From Strigamia acuminata (Eukaryota; Arthropoda; Chilopoda; Geophilomorpha; Linotaeniidae), in assembly GCA_949358305.1 (NCBI GenBank), contig OX442319.1, forward strand, positions 11,904,001 to 11,968,000: a DNA stretch of 64,000 nt. The letters are read 5' to 3'. Below the pieces are notes generated by a model. It had not been told where the DNA came from, ran no database searches, and was given only the letters and a program-made list of their open reading frames with translations. The translations under genes were made by a program, and so were the position numbers. Below are positions 51,140 through 62,379 of the stretch, one piece after another. How positions within the stretch are numbered: the first letter of the stretch is position 1; the number at the start of each line of letters is the position of its first letter.

Positions 51140-51919
51140 CTACGACTTGTGACTACTACTCCCACGACTCACATGGTTATTACTCGCAACATTATGCTGC
51201 TTATTAGTACTCCCGCACTTGGCCACCGGGTTCGGCGGCCTGTGTCCGCTCCTCGACCGGGTCCGCGACGGCGTGTGGAACGGTCTCGACGGCCTCAACG
51301 CTCGCGACGGCCGGCTCACGGGACACGCGTGCGGCCGCGTTCGCTCCACGGCTGACGGCCGACTCAGATACATATTCGTCTGGATTTGCCGATTCTGCTG
51401 CTGCTGCGGCGCCGCTTGCTGCAGATGATTCGGGCGCGCGCACGCATTCTCCCGGTGGTGATGCGCATGGTGGCCCGTCTTCGGCCTCGCTTTCGACCCC
51501 AACCGCTTCCTGCGCAGAGCCGAGCGGTTTTCGCGCTTGTTCGTGGCCTGTCCGGGCGGCAGCAAGGTGGGTATTTTGAGCCATAGTTTGCCCTTGGTGT
51601 CGGCCACGACCCCGGCACGTCGGGTGAGCTTGAAGTGACCCCTCTTGAGCGTGACGAGCCCGTTCTCCATGGCCCGTTGCAGGGCGCGGCCCACGCGGGT
51701 GCGCAGGCCCTTGTCGTTGACGCTGCGCTGGGTCATCCGAGACATGTATTTCATGATGAGGGCGGGGGGCGCCATGCCGTCATCGTTCTTCAGGCCGATG
51801 CGCACGAGGGCCGTGAGCACGCGGGTGAAGAAGTCCTGTGTGGCGTTGCGGCCCATGACTAGAACTACGCGGTGATATCGTTTCTTTTTGTCCTGATTGT
51901 TTTGGTCATTGGTGGCCAT
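51140..51919 (-). CDS. Linker-histone-like (H1/H5 winged helix) protein with long basic tail
   Basis: A single-exon frame of 259 residues. Residues 26-100 (TQDFFTRVLTALVRIG, APPALIMKYMSRMT, LRTRVGRALQRAMENGLVTL, FKLTR) follow the helix-helix-helix-wing order of the H15 domain of linker histones. The tail of about 150 residues is rich in Arg, Ser, Pro, His and Gln and poor in Lys (HHAHHHREN, QQQQNRQIQ, RALRPSRPFHTPSRTRSRSG), which is unlike the Lys/Ala/Pro tail of somatic H1 and more like sperm protamine-type proteins. The first ATG is at 51919. The region is strongly GC-rich, so long frames appear on both strands, but only this one has a recognisable domain. A germline chromatin role is inference. 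Confidence 0.7.
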   Translation of the reverse strand: MATNDQNNQDKKKRYHRVVLVMGRNATQDFFTRVLTALVRIGLKNDDGMAPPALIMKYMSRMTQRSVNDKGLRTRVGRALQRAMENGLVTLKRGHFKLTRRAGVVADTKGKLWLKIPTLLPPGQATNKRENRSALRRKRLGSKARPKTGHHAHHHRENACARPNHLQQAAPQQQQNRQIQTNMYLSRPSAVERTRPHACPVSRPSRALRPSRPFHTPSRTRSRSGHRPPNPVAKCGSTNKQHNVASNNHVSRGSSSHKS

Positions 51920-52369
51920 TGGTGCGAGAGGCTCGGGTTGTTTTACTGGTTACGCCAGGACGTGCAGATCATTCTCTGGGATTTTTTTGGTGGGGGTTTG
52001 TTTGTAGTTTGGGTTGAGTAGGCTTATTGGTTCGTTTCCGAAGTCCATGTTTCTATCCGGCACGTCATTGCCAACAAATGGAAGTGGCGAGGCGATTGTG
52101 GGCGCGTGGTGGTGCGGGTGCGCATTGTTTTGTTGTTGTTGTTGGTTGTGGTGAGGGTGAGTTGTTTATTTTGGGTTGGTTGGTTGGTTGAGGGGGAATT
52201 AGCGGGTTGTTAAGTTGTTGAGATGTTAAGGTGTTTTTTGTTTTTTGTTTTTAGTGATTTTATTTTGTCGGTTTATTGTAGTTGGATTTGATGACATTGC
52301 TGATTTGTTTTGTGTAGATTTGCTGGAGTTGCTGCAGATTGATGGATTTGCTGTAAATGTGAGGTAATT
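51920..52369. other. Upstream region of the linker-histone-like gene
   Basis: G/T-rich on the plus strand; TTGGTTGGTTGG run near 52177. A TTATTGGTTCG (inverted CCAAT) lies at 52024. No gene. Confidence 0.35.
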
Positions 52370-52940
52370 AATAGAGATTTAATAAATTTTCAGAGGGTTT
52401 TGTCTTAGATTTATATAATAAGCCTTAAATTTAATGAATTTGCTTTAAATTTAATGAATTTGTTTTAAATTTAATGAATTTGCTTTAAATTTAATGATTT
52501 TTGCCTTAAATTTAATGATTTTTGCCTTAAATTTAATGAATTTGCTTTAAATTTAATAAATAAGCCTTAAATTTAATAAATTTGCTTTAAATTTAATGTT
52601 TTTTGCCTTAAATGTAATGATTTTTGCCTTAAATTTAATGATTTTTGCCTGAAATTTAATGAATTTGCTTTAAATTTAATAAATAAGCTTTAAATTTAAT
52701 GAATTTGCTTTAAATTTAATGATTTTTGCCTGAAATTTAATGAATTTGCTTTAAATTTAATGATTTTTGCCTGAAATTTAATGAATTTGCTTGAAGTTTA
52801 ATGAATTTGCCTGAAAGTTAATGAATTTGCCTGAAATTAATGAATTTGCCTAAAATTTAATGAATTTGCCTGAAATTTAATGAATTTGCCTGAAATTTCA
52901 AGACTTTAACTGAAATTTCATAAATTTTCCGTAGATTTGA
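52370..52940. repeat. Minisatellite, 20/21-bp units
   Basis: Units AATTTGCTTTAAATTTAATG (20) and ATTTTTGCCTTAAATTTAATG (21), about 26 copies, AT-rich throughout. Confidence 0.93.
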
Positions 52941-54024
52941 TGGATTTTCTGAATCACCGTTTATTATCTGCACACTACCGTCACCTAACGAGCGTAACTA
53001 GAATGACTGCTGCACAAGACAGACACAACAGGAAGTGTGATAAGCTGAAACAGCAAAATTAAATCTAAAATTAAACGACTTGAAAATAAGGAAACAACAA
53101 TTTCACGAATTTCACCTGACGCCTCCAAAATTAAACACACTAAAACTATCACGTATCATAAATAAATTCAGCTATTGTATATAATGCCATTTAAGTGAGT
53201 TAATTAAATGAACATACCGGTATCTCAAATTCCAATTAATAAATTCCAATAATAACAATAATAAATTAATTAATTAATTAATTAATTAATAATACTGTAA
53301 CAGTTACAATTCAAATTCAAGTTCCAACACCGGTTTTCACTCACAGTTGACCCTTGGCTACGCAACAATTAAATACATCAATTTCCATTAACAAATCATC
53401 CCCTTCACAGATGCAATTGCTCTGCAGAGAAGCCAACCATACTCCGTGCGGAGCTTTGCATCGACCAGGTAAAATATACATAACAAGACTTTAACTTCCA
53501 GTTGTAGCTTTAGAAAAAAAAAAAATAAAATAAATAAATAATTAAAAAAAAACCTAAAAAAAAAAAAAATGTAATTATTGATTTCAATTCCCAAAAAAAA
53601 AAAATTAAAACCAAACAAAAAAAAAATAATTCAATTTTTCTCCAAAAATTAAAAAACCCGGAAATTTCCAAAAAAAAAAAAAAAATTTTAATAAACTTCA
53701 ACTAAAAACTCCAAAGCACCACAATAAAAAACCATAATTCAATTATCCCCATGCGAAGTGCAAAGATACCAACCTACGTCACCACCCGTCGCCTAGCAAC
53801 CCCGTGCAACACAACCAACAGACCCATAACAACCCAACAACGACAAAAAAACCATCAAACCCGAACAAATCTCCACCTAATTACACCCCCAAAACCCCTC
53901 CCCCAACCCAACGACCCACTAATACATCCAACCATCACTTAACCCCAACAACCAAACACCTTCCCGACTTCCAAAAGCCAGCGAGAGAGGGCCAAACGCC
54001 ATCGACTGCTCACAAATCGATCGG
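52941..54024. other. Upstream of the MYND gene, no exon seen
   Basis: Contains a TTAA microsatellite (53262-53292), long A-runs (53510-53690) and a C/A-rich, nearly G-free stretch (53750-53960) like the one before Brachyury. An upstream non-coding exon is possible. Confidence 0.35.
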
Positions 54025-57000
54025 ATGACATCACCAACTGCAGTTTCTTGCTCGCCACGGCACCGTCGCTCTCCCGGCTACCTAGAGACACATCTCGACG
54101 CCCAATTCGGCCAGCTCGCACCCCCGGAGGATGCTCATAGCCACACCGTCGATCATCCAGCATCCAGCATGTTAAGCCTCCGTCGCCCGCACGAGGAACG
54201 TGGCAACGACGATGCAGAGCGCGCGCGCAGCATGGAGTTCCTCCTCGACGCCGACAACAAGATTGCGGCACAACCGCCGGAGAACCAACTCATGCACGGA
54301 GAAGGGAAAACGCTGTCGGAGCACGAGCTGCGCGTCCGGCGCTCCCTGCAACGGCTGGACGTGCCCGAATGGTTCAAGAACTCGCCGTACAGCCAGGCCA
54401 GTAGTAGTTTTCTGCTCAAGAGGAAGGAGGACGATCAGGAGAAGTGGCAGGGTCTGTCTTCGAGGACCCCGTCCGCGTCGAGCGTGTCGTCGTATCGGTA
54501 CGCGCCGTACACGGCGTCCAGCGTGGGGGTGTCGGGAACGTCGACGCCGTCGTCGGCGAGTGCTATGATTAGAATTATGCCGCCGTATTGCTGGAGGTAC
54601 CCGAGTAGGTGGTCGAAGGAGAGTCTGCAGAGTCCCGGCTCGCCGTCGCCGATGCAGGAACGAGGGCAGGCGTTTGCGAGGTGGGGAAGCGTCTCGACTT
54701 CTCCATCACCGACAGGTTTGTAGATCGATAATGTGGTGTTGCACGAAGGAATTTCATTGAGGGGTCTAAGTGGATTTTGTTGGGTTTTTGTTGGGAATAA
54801 ATTGGATGTAGTTTGTGTTTTGGGTGTTTTTGATGGGATTTGGTCGTTTGATTGGATTTTTGGTTTGTAGGCGATTGAGGGATAATGTTTTTCGAGTTTG
54901 GTTAATTTTGGAATTATTTATTGAGGGATTAGTGTTTGGGAATTTAAATTTTAAAGTTGTTGGACGTGTTTGGAGGTTATTGGGTTGTAAGGAGATTTTC
55001 TATAAATATTTAGGTGTTTTTTGGAAAATTAGTCGGAGTTTTAGATTTTGGGTGTTAGTTTGTAATGGGTTTTGAAATTGAACGGTGTTTTGGTTGGAAT
55101 AACGAGCTGAAATGTCGAAAATGTTGGTTATTATGACACGCAGTTTTCGCCTTTAAATTCATCACGTTTATTTACAACGTTCAAAATGTGTAGTTTTAGA
55201 TTAAATCATAAAACCTTTAAAATCACATTTCATAAATATTCCGACAAATAATAATTAAATAAATAAATTCCAGAATAAATTAAAAAAAAAAAAACACGAT
55301 GAAATTTTAATAAGTGCAGGCAATGCAGTAAAGAAAATCTTTAAAGAACAAACTAAAATAATCAATAACAATTTTTAAATCAAAAAATAAATAAAACCCC
55401 ACAAAACTATCCGAATAATTCAAAAACACATTGAAATTAAATTGCAATAAATTTATTTGAACATTTTGTACACTTTACATCAATTCTACAACAATAATTA
55501 ATCCAATTTTATCCGTAGGATCACTCCAGAGACCAACACAACCTCTTCTAACCCGGCAACCATATCTAGGATGGCGATCATCCGAAAGACTAACCCGAGA
55601 AGTGACGAGCGCGCAAAGCACTCCCACGCACACATCGTCGAATTTCTACAGATCGGCTACGGAAAGACTTTCCGCAGGTCCCGGCTACTACGCAATGCGT
55701 TACGGAGGTTATTCGAGCAAACCGAGCAGCGAAGGCAGTCTACTCTCCGTTCGAAGAGCAGTTTCGGCCGGTCAATCGCCGACCGAACCACCCGCGCCGA
55801 TCAACAAGAAACCGCCGAGTAAACCGCCGGTCCCGCCGAAGCCGCATCTGTCGCCGACGAGCGGACTGTACAGACCCGCAGTCGTGCAGCAAAACGGGGA
55901 AGACGAAAACACCGTGAAAGGAGAAGAAGGAAGTCCTAAGTCTCCTAGACAGAGAATTTGGATGGAATCGTCTTTCGTTGGCTTGAAACCGATGGTTTTT
56001 GACGAGAAAGTCGTTCAGGATCAGGACGACAGGAAAGAACTGGATTTGTCTCAGGATTTGTCGCGAGGCACGACTCCGTCTCCGGTTCGAAGTGGGGGCA
56101 CGTCGGACGAAGAGGAGGTTAAATTGAGCACGGCGAAACGCTCGTTTGGCCTTCTGCGTTATGAAGAAGGTAATGTTAGATGGATTTTTGTTTATGGGAG
56201 AGATTTTTGTGGTTTTGGTTTGAAGGTGTTTTGATTTTTGGAAGTTTTTAAGCGGATGTTTGTATTGGGTTTCAAACGGATATGCTCGAGAGTGTAGAAT
56301 GAAGCAAATTGGCAAAACGGTTTCAAGTTTCCTTGTGTGATTAGTGTCACACACTTGTCACGTTTACATTGCGAAATAGCATGGAGATGAATAAATTGAT
56401 AGAAGTAACAAATGTATCGGGTCTCAGACACTAAAGGAAGAGCCATCGTTTGAACTTTGAACTATACATGCATAAAATGCATTTTTTGTAGATAAAAATA
56501 AATTTTTTTTTTTTTAGAAATGCATTTTTTTGCCTAAAAATACTTTTTTTGCCTAAAAATACTTTTTTTTAACATGAAAATGCTTTTTTTACACATGAAG
56601 ATGCATTCTATGCACATGAAGATGCATTCTATGCACATGAAAATGCATTCTATGCACATGAAAATGCATCATCTCGCCTGAAAATGCATCATTTTGCCTG
56701 AAAATGCATCATTTTGCCTGAAAATGCATCATTTTGCCTGAAAATGCATCATTTTGCCTGAAAATGCATCATTTTGCCTGAAAATGCATCATTTTGTGTG
56801 GAAATGCATCATTTTGTCTGAAAATGCATTATTTTGCCTGAATATGCATCATTTTGTCTGAAAATGCATCAATTTGCCTGAAAATGCATCATTTTGCCTA
56901 AAAATGCATCATTTCGCCTGAAAATGCATCATTTTGCCATAAAATGCAATTTTTTCCAGCTTAAACTAAATTTCTTTCCCATCAAAATGCATTTCCCTGC

Positions 57001-58564
57001 CTTCAGAAATCATTTCTGAATACTCACAGCAGAAACAAAACTTAAATCCTAAATAAATTAAATTAATTTCCGCATTTCCATTTCAGAAAACGAATCCAAA
57101 GACTCCGGCTCATCCCTCGCCGGCCTCGACGAAGTCCTCGACTCACTCCTCGCCATCCCAACAAGCTCGCACTCCGTCAGTCCATCCTCCCGCTCCCACC
57201 TCTACCTCGAAGACGAAAGCGACACCGACGTGCACAGAAACCTAACCCCCGTCGACGGCATCACCTACAAACCCCCAAAGCTCCACCACGCCACAATCTC
57301 CGACCACCTCCTCGCTTCAACCGTCGGCCAATCCTCGACCGACGACGACACCTCCTTCTCCCTCCTCGACAAAGAACACTACCAATCCCAACGCTCCCTC
57401 GGCCTCGCGACACCTTCCCCGAAACAACAAAAACCAGACGACAGTCACGACACCGACGTCCAAGAACACCACGTCCACTGGGGCCCCGAACAGAGATCCT
57501 CATCGCTCCTCGACACAACGATCAACACCGACGACGGCAACGGCAGCGCCGCCAACAACTCGACCGACGTCGCAATCGATGCGACAGTTAAGGATTTAAA
57601 AGCCAACGATTCATCCAACGCCGTCAAACTACGGCGCGGTTCCGAGCAACTGCGCAACCTTCTTCCAGACGATTTACTCGTGCGATGCAGCTACCCAAAC
57701 TGTGCCAAAACCGTCGAGTGGGTCGAAGCCAGGCGCTCGTTCAAGACGTGCCACAACTGCTACACGTATTACTGCAACCGGGAATGTCGTCGCATCCACT
57801 GGGAAAAGCACCGGCGCACGTGCATGTACAGTCGCATTCGCAGTTTGTGCAAACATGTGATTCTCCGCTCACGGGACGACCCGACCGTGCAGGCGCACCT
57901 CACGAAGCTGGCGCGCACGGGAATGATCTCGCAAGGGCGCGGGTTCGTCAAGTTGGCTTTTCGAAATCCTGAACTCGTCGAGCGGTTCCTGCAGCAGGGA
58001 TGGGCGGCTTTGGAAGACAACCCGATCTATGTGGCGTGGCGGGATCTGCTGCCGCAAGAGCTGGGCGGGGAAATCACGCACCAGGTGACGGAGTTGTGCA
58101 AACAGTACAACCCGGAGAGCAAGTTGGTGTTGCTGGCCGCGGTGTATTTGACGCGGGAGATCCCGGAACAACCAGTGCCTCGGTGGGAGCGGGAGGTGAT
58201 CGCTAAAGTTGCGAAAGTAACGTTGAGGAAGTTCGGGTCGGACGACTACAGTGACTCGCTGTTCGAGCCGGATACGCTCATCCTGACGGCCGTGCCGCAG
58301 CCGTCGGACGTGTCGCCGGACAAAGCGCGGGAGCGGTGTTTGCATAATATTTTGCGGCATTTGCGACAGCGCGGCGTGAGTTTGCGACACCAGTTTCCGG
58401 ACGTGTTTGAGTTGCTCACTGCGTATGTTGAGCAGAATCAGATTTTCCCGGCGATTACGATTTATCCAAAGGACGGGCGGACGGGGAAGACGTTCATGTG
58501 TCTAATTATGCCTAACACGGAGCCGGAAATAGAGGAAATGATAAATGACTTTTCTCGGAAGTAG
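54025..58564 (+). CDS. MYND-finger protein, three exons, possibly AJM1-like
   Basis: Exons 54025-54715, 55519-56169 and 57087-58564 join with GT/AG introns, both phase 1, into 939 residues. Residues 1-600 are mostly disordered (Ser/Pro) with islands: LRVRRSLQRLDVPEWFKNSP in exon 1, QPYLGWRSSERL at the start of exon 2, PPVPPKPHLSPTSGLYRP (SH3-ligand type) and RIWMESSFVGLKP. A MYND zinc finger lies at about 647-695 (C-x4-C, CHNC, YYCNREC, HWEKHRRTC). The C-terminal 240 residues are helical then alpha/beta (FPAITIYPKDGRTGKTFMCLIMP). Length, motif order and the C-terminal domain recall apical-junction component AJM1/C9orf172; I hold that as tentative. Coding DNA is strikingly GC-rich compared with its introns. 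The ATG chosen is the first in the open frame; an upstream exon cannot be excluded. Confidence 0.8.
56515..56955. repeat. Minisatellite in the MYND-gene intron 2, 20-bp unit
   Basis: Unit AAAATGCATCATTTTGCCTG, about 18 clear copies, with older variants to the left. Confidence 0.93.
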
Positions 58565-59548
58565 AATTGTATAGAATGACGAAGAACAAAAAGCTCATAT
58601 GTCAAATTTCAAGAGTTTTACAGCATTTTTATTGTTACAGTTATTGTTGAGTCGAATTTTGAAACATTTTATATATGATCGATATATTGAGTATTTGCAA
58701 GAAAATATATAATTATTTAGTTGATAATCATTTGGTTCTTTAGCTGCCATTGTTTTTTTTTTTATTGTGAAGAATTAATTAATTTGTGTGTACAAAAGTT
58801 AACTTTTCTGACATTCTGTGTCAAATAATCTTTGTTACTAAATTGTTGTTTAAAATCTTTTTTGTTTTGTTTTCCATTATTTATTTGTTTGGATTTTCAA
58901 ATGTTTTTATGTAGTGAAAGTAACAAATTTTAATCAAACTAACAAATTCAGGATCAATTTAATCATCCATTCAATTCTGGATAAACAAATAGTGGAAAAT
59001 CTAATCTGCCAAACCTGAATCCATTTACATTTAAAAAAAACTATTAAGGACAATAATTCTAAAAAAAAAAAAATACTTTGCAAATGGCAATAATTTTTCT
59101 CTTTCTTTTGTGCTGAGAATGATTCTGGTCTATTTTGCTAAAGGTGAATGATATTGAATGTAGTATTACGAGTCCATTTCTGATGTATTTACAAGACATT
59201 GATGGTTTCATTCCATATTGGTGATAAACTGATAATTGCTAGTCAGAAAATAAGGAAAAGAAAGTGATTTTAGAAATGTCGATGAGTTGAATTGATTTTT
59301 TAGTTTTGTGTAACTTTCTATTAGATGGAAATTGATCAAGAAGTTTGTGATGAAAAGAGACTGTTTATTTTTCAAATAGATTGATTATTGATTGGTTGAT
59401 TAGAAAGGCAATATAACTTTTTTTAAATGTAATAAAAAAAAATTTCCTTCTCGCTAAACATTAAGAAATAAAAGAACAATTGACTTGTTGGTAATTAAAT
59501 ATTTTTTAAAAAAAAAACACTGACTATACTCCAAACCGATACAACGAT
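58565..59548. other. 3' flank of the MYND gene, no other gene
   Basis: AT-rich; no repeat array or frame of interest. Confidence 0.4.
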
Positions 59549-59869
59549 GTCCTAACTCCGATTGGTTGAGCCGTATCACTGGTGTAGTGGCACAAAAAAG
59601 TAGCCCAAACACCAGAATTGTCATCTAACTAGGCAAAACGACCAATAAAAAACTAAACCTTTGTTTACCTGCCAAAAGAAACCAACAAACTATGCTAACA
59701 TTGTTTGATTGATTAAAAAAGGAAAAAGCTTTTTTTAGCAAATGAAATAAATATTTTATTACCAAATAAATAAAATCCATCATTTTTCACACTGAAATTC
59801 ATTGAAAATAAACAGAACTACTTTTCCTCACAGTTGGCGTAATCCGGCTCAACCGATTGGAGTTAGGAC
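59549..59869. mobile_element. Foldback element of about 320 bp
   Basis: GTCCTAACTCCGATTGGTTGAGCC at 59549 is matched by its near-complement ending at 59869 (28-bp arms with two mismatches). The arms contain ATTGG/CCAAT. No coding capacity and no clear target duplication. Confidence 0.5.
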
Positions 59870-60499
59870 AGTTTTGTTTATCGGCAAATAATTAGTTCGG
59901 TGAACGATAAACACTCCACCACTGATTTTCCTTATTATTGTCTGCTATATATCTGCACAAACCAAAACAAGCCTTACTTGTCTCTAACCGACAATAAATG
60001 CCATACTGTTTATTTCCTGTTACCCGGCCAACCGTTGCCAGAGAAAAATGTGGAAGTTCTGTTGCCACATAAACTGAATTCTCATTAAAGCGCACTCCCA
60101 TTGCCTTGCTTTCATGTGTTATTTTCCTTGTGGTGTCAATACACCACATTATGATAATTTAGATTTAATTTAATGTTTCTTAGAGTCGTATTCTAAAGCC
60201 AAATTTTCACAAGTTTGGTCACCAGGCACTAAGAAATCTTTCCTCCACAGAAAGGCCAGCTGTGGTGAATGAACATTTAGCACCAGTCAATTACCTCTCA
60301 AAATGTCACCAGTATTGTCCAGTATTGATCCAGAAAAAGAGAGCGACTGTGGGTTTCCAAGCACATAAAAACTACTACAGTAAGACCATCTGTGCCTTAT
60401 TCTGACTTTTTCTAAAGTTTATACAACAAAATCGACAAATGAATGAGTATATAAGCTTACTGTAAGAGCACATCTAAAAATCTGCTGGTATAAATCATT
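59870..60499. other. Intergenic, no gene seen
   Basis: Short frames at 59892-60149 have no homology I recognise. Confidence 0.35.
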
Positions 60500-60925
60500 G
60501 CCATATTATTATTTTATTTCAAGCACGCCTGAGGAGTAGATACAGTGTGGTGCTGAGTGGCAGCGGGTGATTAAATGTACATTGAGTGAGCAACAGGAAA
60601 TTTTTTAGGCGGCGATGAAAGTAGCGACAGTGGAAGCGACATTTAAAGGCTGCGCAGTCGAGGTCGGCGGCACAGATGTCCATCGGGAGATAATTCCACA
60701 TCTTAGTACAGCGCTAAGGGAATGATCTAGATCGGTACGTGGAGACGCAAATGTTGATTTCGAACGAGTGGCGGCGTCCATACAGATTAATATAGCACAA
60801 TATGCATAGAACAGTCTTAAAATGACACCCAGAATGTTATATTCTTGTGTAGATGTAAGCGATATAGAGTATGTGACTCCGGTAGAGAGGCAATTCCTGA
60901 GTGGTCTTTCGATCTTTGTCAAATG
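60500..60925 (-). mobile_element. LINE fragment: C-terminal end of a non-LTR reverse transcriptase
   Basis: Minus-strand frames read SFEINICVSTYRSRSFP, a stop, then MWNYLPMDICAADLDCAAFK and FHRRLKNFLL. The order R.....RS.S..(F/L)P then (L/M)WN.LP then F(K)..L is the usual C-terminal end of reverse transcriptases of CR1/L2/RTE-like LINEs. Stops and a frame change show it is dead. A shorter copy lies at 18580-18715. Confidence 0.6.
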
Positions 60926-61326
60926 TAACTAGTTAGCACTATTGTATTGCTAAACATAAAAGAAAATTACCTTTGTGTGGTCACATGCATGAATTGTTTT
61001 GTTACCAAAATGCACATGCAATATCTTACCAACTTGTGGTCAAGTCAAGGCCAGCTTAAGGCATAGTCGAGCGGTGCAACCGCACAGAGTGCTAAGACTT
61101 ACAGGACACATTAATGTGCTCAATATTCAATACTTGGATGGGTGAGTGACTGAGGCTCTCTTTTCTCATCCTTGTCTGACTAAGGTACTGTTTCTACAGC
61201 AATATCATCTGCTACCTGCCTTCAACTGGATTTTCTGTGATTTTCCAAGTTCTCGGTAGAAATGCAAGGTTGGGTCCTTAGGAAAGTCGTCCCACAGATC
61301 GTGGCTTACATGGTCTATTACCCTGC
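60926..61326. other. Intergenic, possible 5S-derived SINE trace
   Basis: TACTTGGATGGGTGA (61131-61145) equals a conserved piece of the 5S rRNA internal promoter region. The rest of 5S is not recognisable. No gene seen. Confidence 0.25.
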
Positions 61327-61560
61327 CCAGATTTCTCCGGTTTGTCAAAGATTTCTCCAATTTGTCAAAGATTTCTCCAATTTGTCAAAAATTTCTCCGA
61401 TTTGTCAAAGATTTCTCTGATTTGTCAAAGATTTCTCCGATTTGTCAAAGATTTCTCCGATTTGTCAAAGATTTCGCCAATTTGTCAAAGATTTCTCCGA
61501 TTTGTCAAAGATTTCTCCAATTTGTCAAAGACTTCTCCAATTTGTCAAAGATTTCAGTAC
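61327..61560. repeat. Minisatellite, 20-bp unit, about 12 copies
   Basis: Unit TTTCTCCGATTTGTCAAAGA with G/A alternation (CCGATT / CCAATT) between copies. Open frames here are products of the repeat. Confidence 0.93.
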
Positions 61561-62379
61561 TTAACCTTGTCCACAACGGCGGCCCTGCCTTCACTCAGGC
61601 TTGTGTTTGGACATTGGACCCTGATTGCAGGGCGTGCGTGTAAAAATGCTCAACAAGTTTGTAATTGAAAATTTTTCCATATCTCAAGTGGTTTAAAAGC
61701 TACCAGATGGTTGATCATGATTCCAAGATCTCAGGTCAATTTTATCGGTTACGGTACATTGAAATGAGTGGAAATTAGAAACTATTTGGCTCAATCTATC
61801 TCAATCCACCACGGAGAATGCCATCGATGAACAATCACATTCTAAAACATTACTTCATTATCTAATCCACTAAAATTTCTAAATATTAGAAATGAAAAAC
61901 GAAAGATTTTCAGAGAATAACCTAACGCCATTTTGCTTGATACCACGATACAGGAAGAGACGATGTCTTTTCCGGAAGAATCAATTGCGCATGCGCGCAC
62001 ATTCGTCGACTTTGCAGCATGTTAGAAGCGTCGCATAATAATATAAAATGTTTGCGAGCTAAAAATCGAGTAAAAATGTCGAGGCATGCATTTCTCATAA
62101 CTTTTTTTTTTATTGAAATGGAAATAAAATATGAAAGAGAAAATGAAGAAGCAAAGAATGGGTTAAAGAAATCAACATTGTAAATCGAAACAGTCATTAA
62201 AGGTTATGTACAAACATACACCAAACATTGAAAATTGCACAAAATACTGATACGAACAAAATTAACTTTGATTTTTGTATTTTTTGACTAGTATTTTTTT
62301 TTTTTTCTTATAACTTTTGATATGCACAAAAAATGTTTTAAGCAATAAGCATATATACCAATTCTTGTTCATGGAGATC
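61561..62379. other. 3' flank of the last gene, no other gene
   Basis: AT-rich; the minus-strand 3' untranslated region of the gene at 62380 probably lies here. Confidence 0.35.

Noticed and set aside
51149-51875. Plus-strand and alternative minus-strand frames across the linker-histone gene
   Set aside because: GC-rich DNA has few stops in all frames. Only the minus frame from 51919 has a known domain.
57261-58390. Minus-strand and shifted frames over the last exon of the MYND gene
   Set aside because: Same GC-rich effect; the plus frame contains the MYND finger and spliced continuity with upstream exons.
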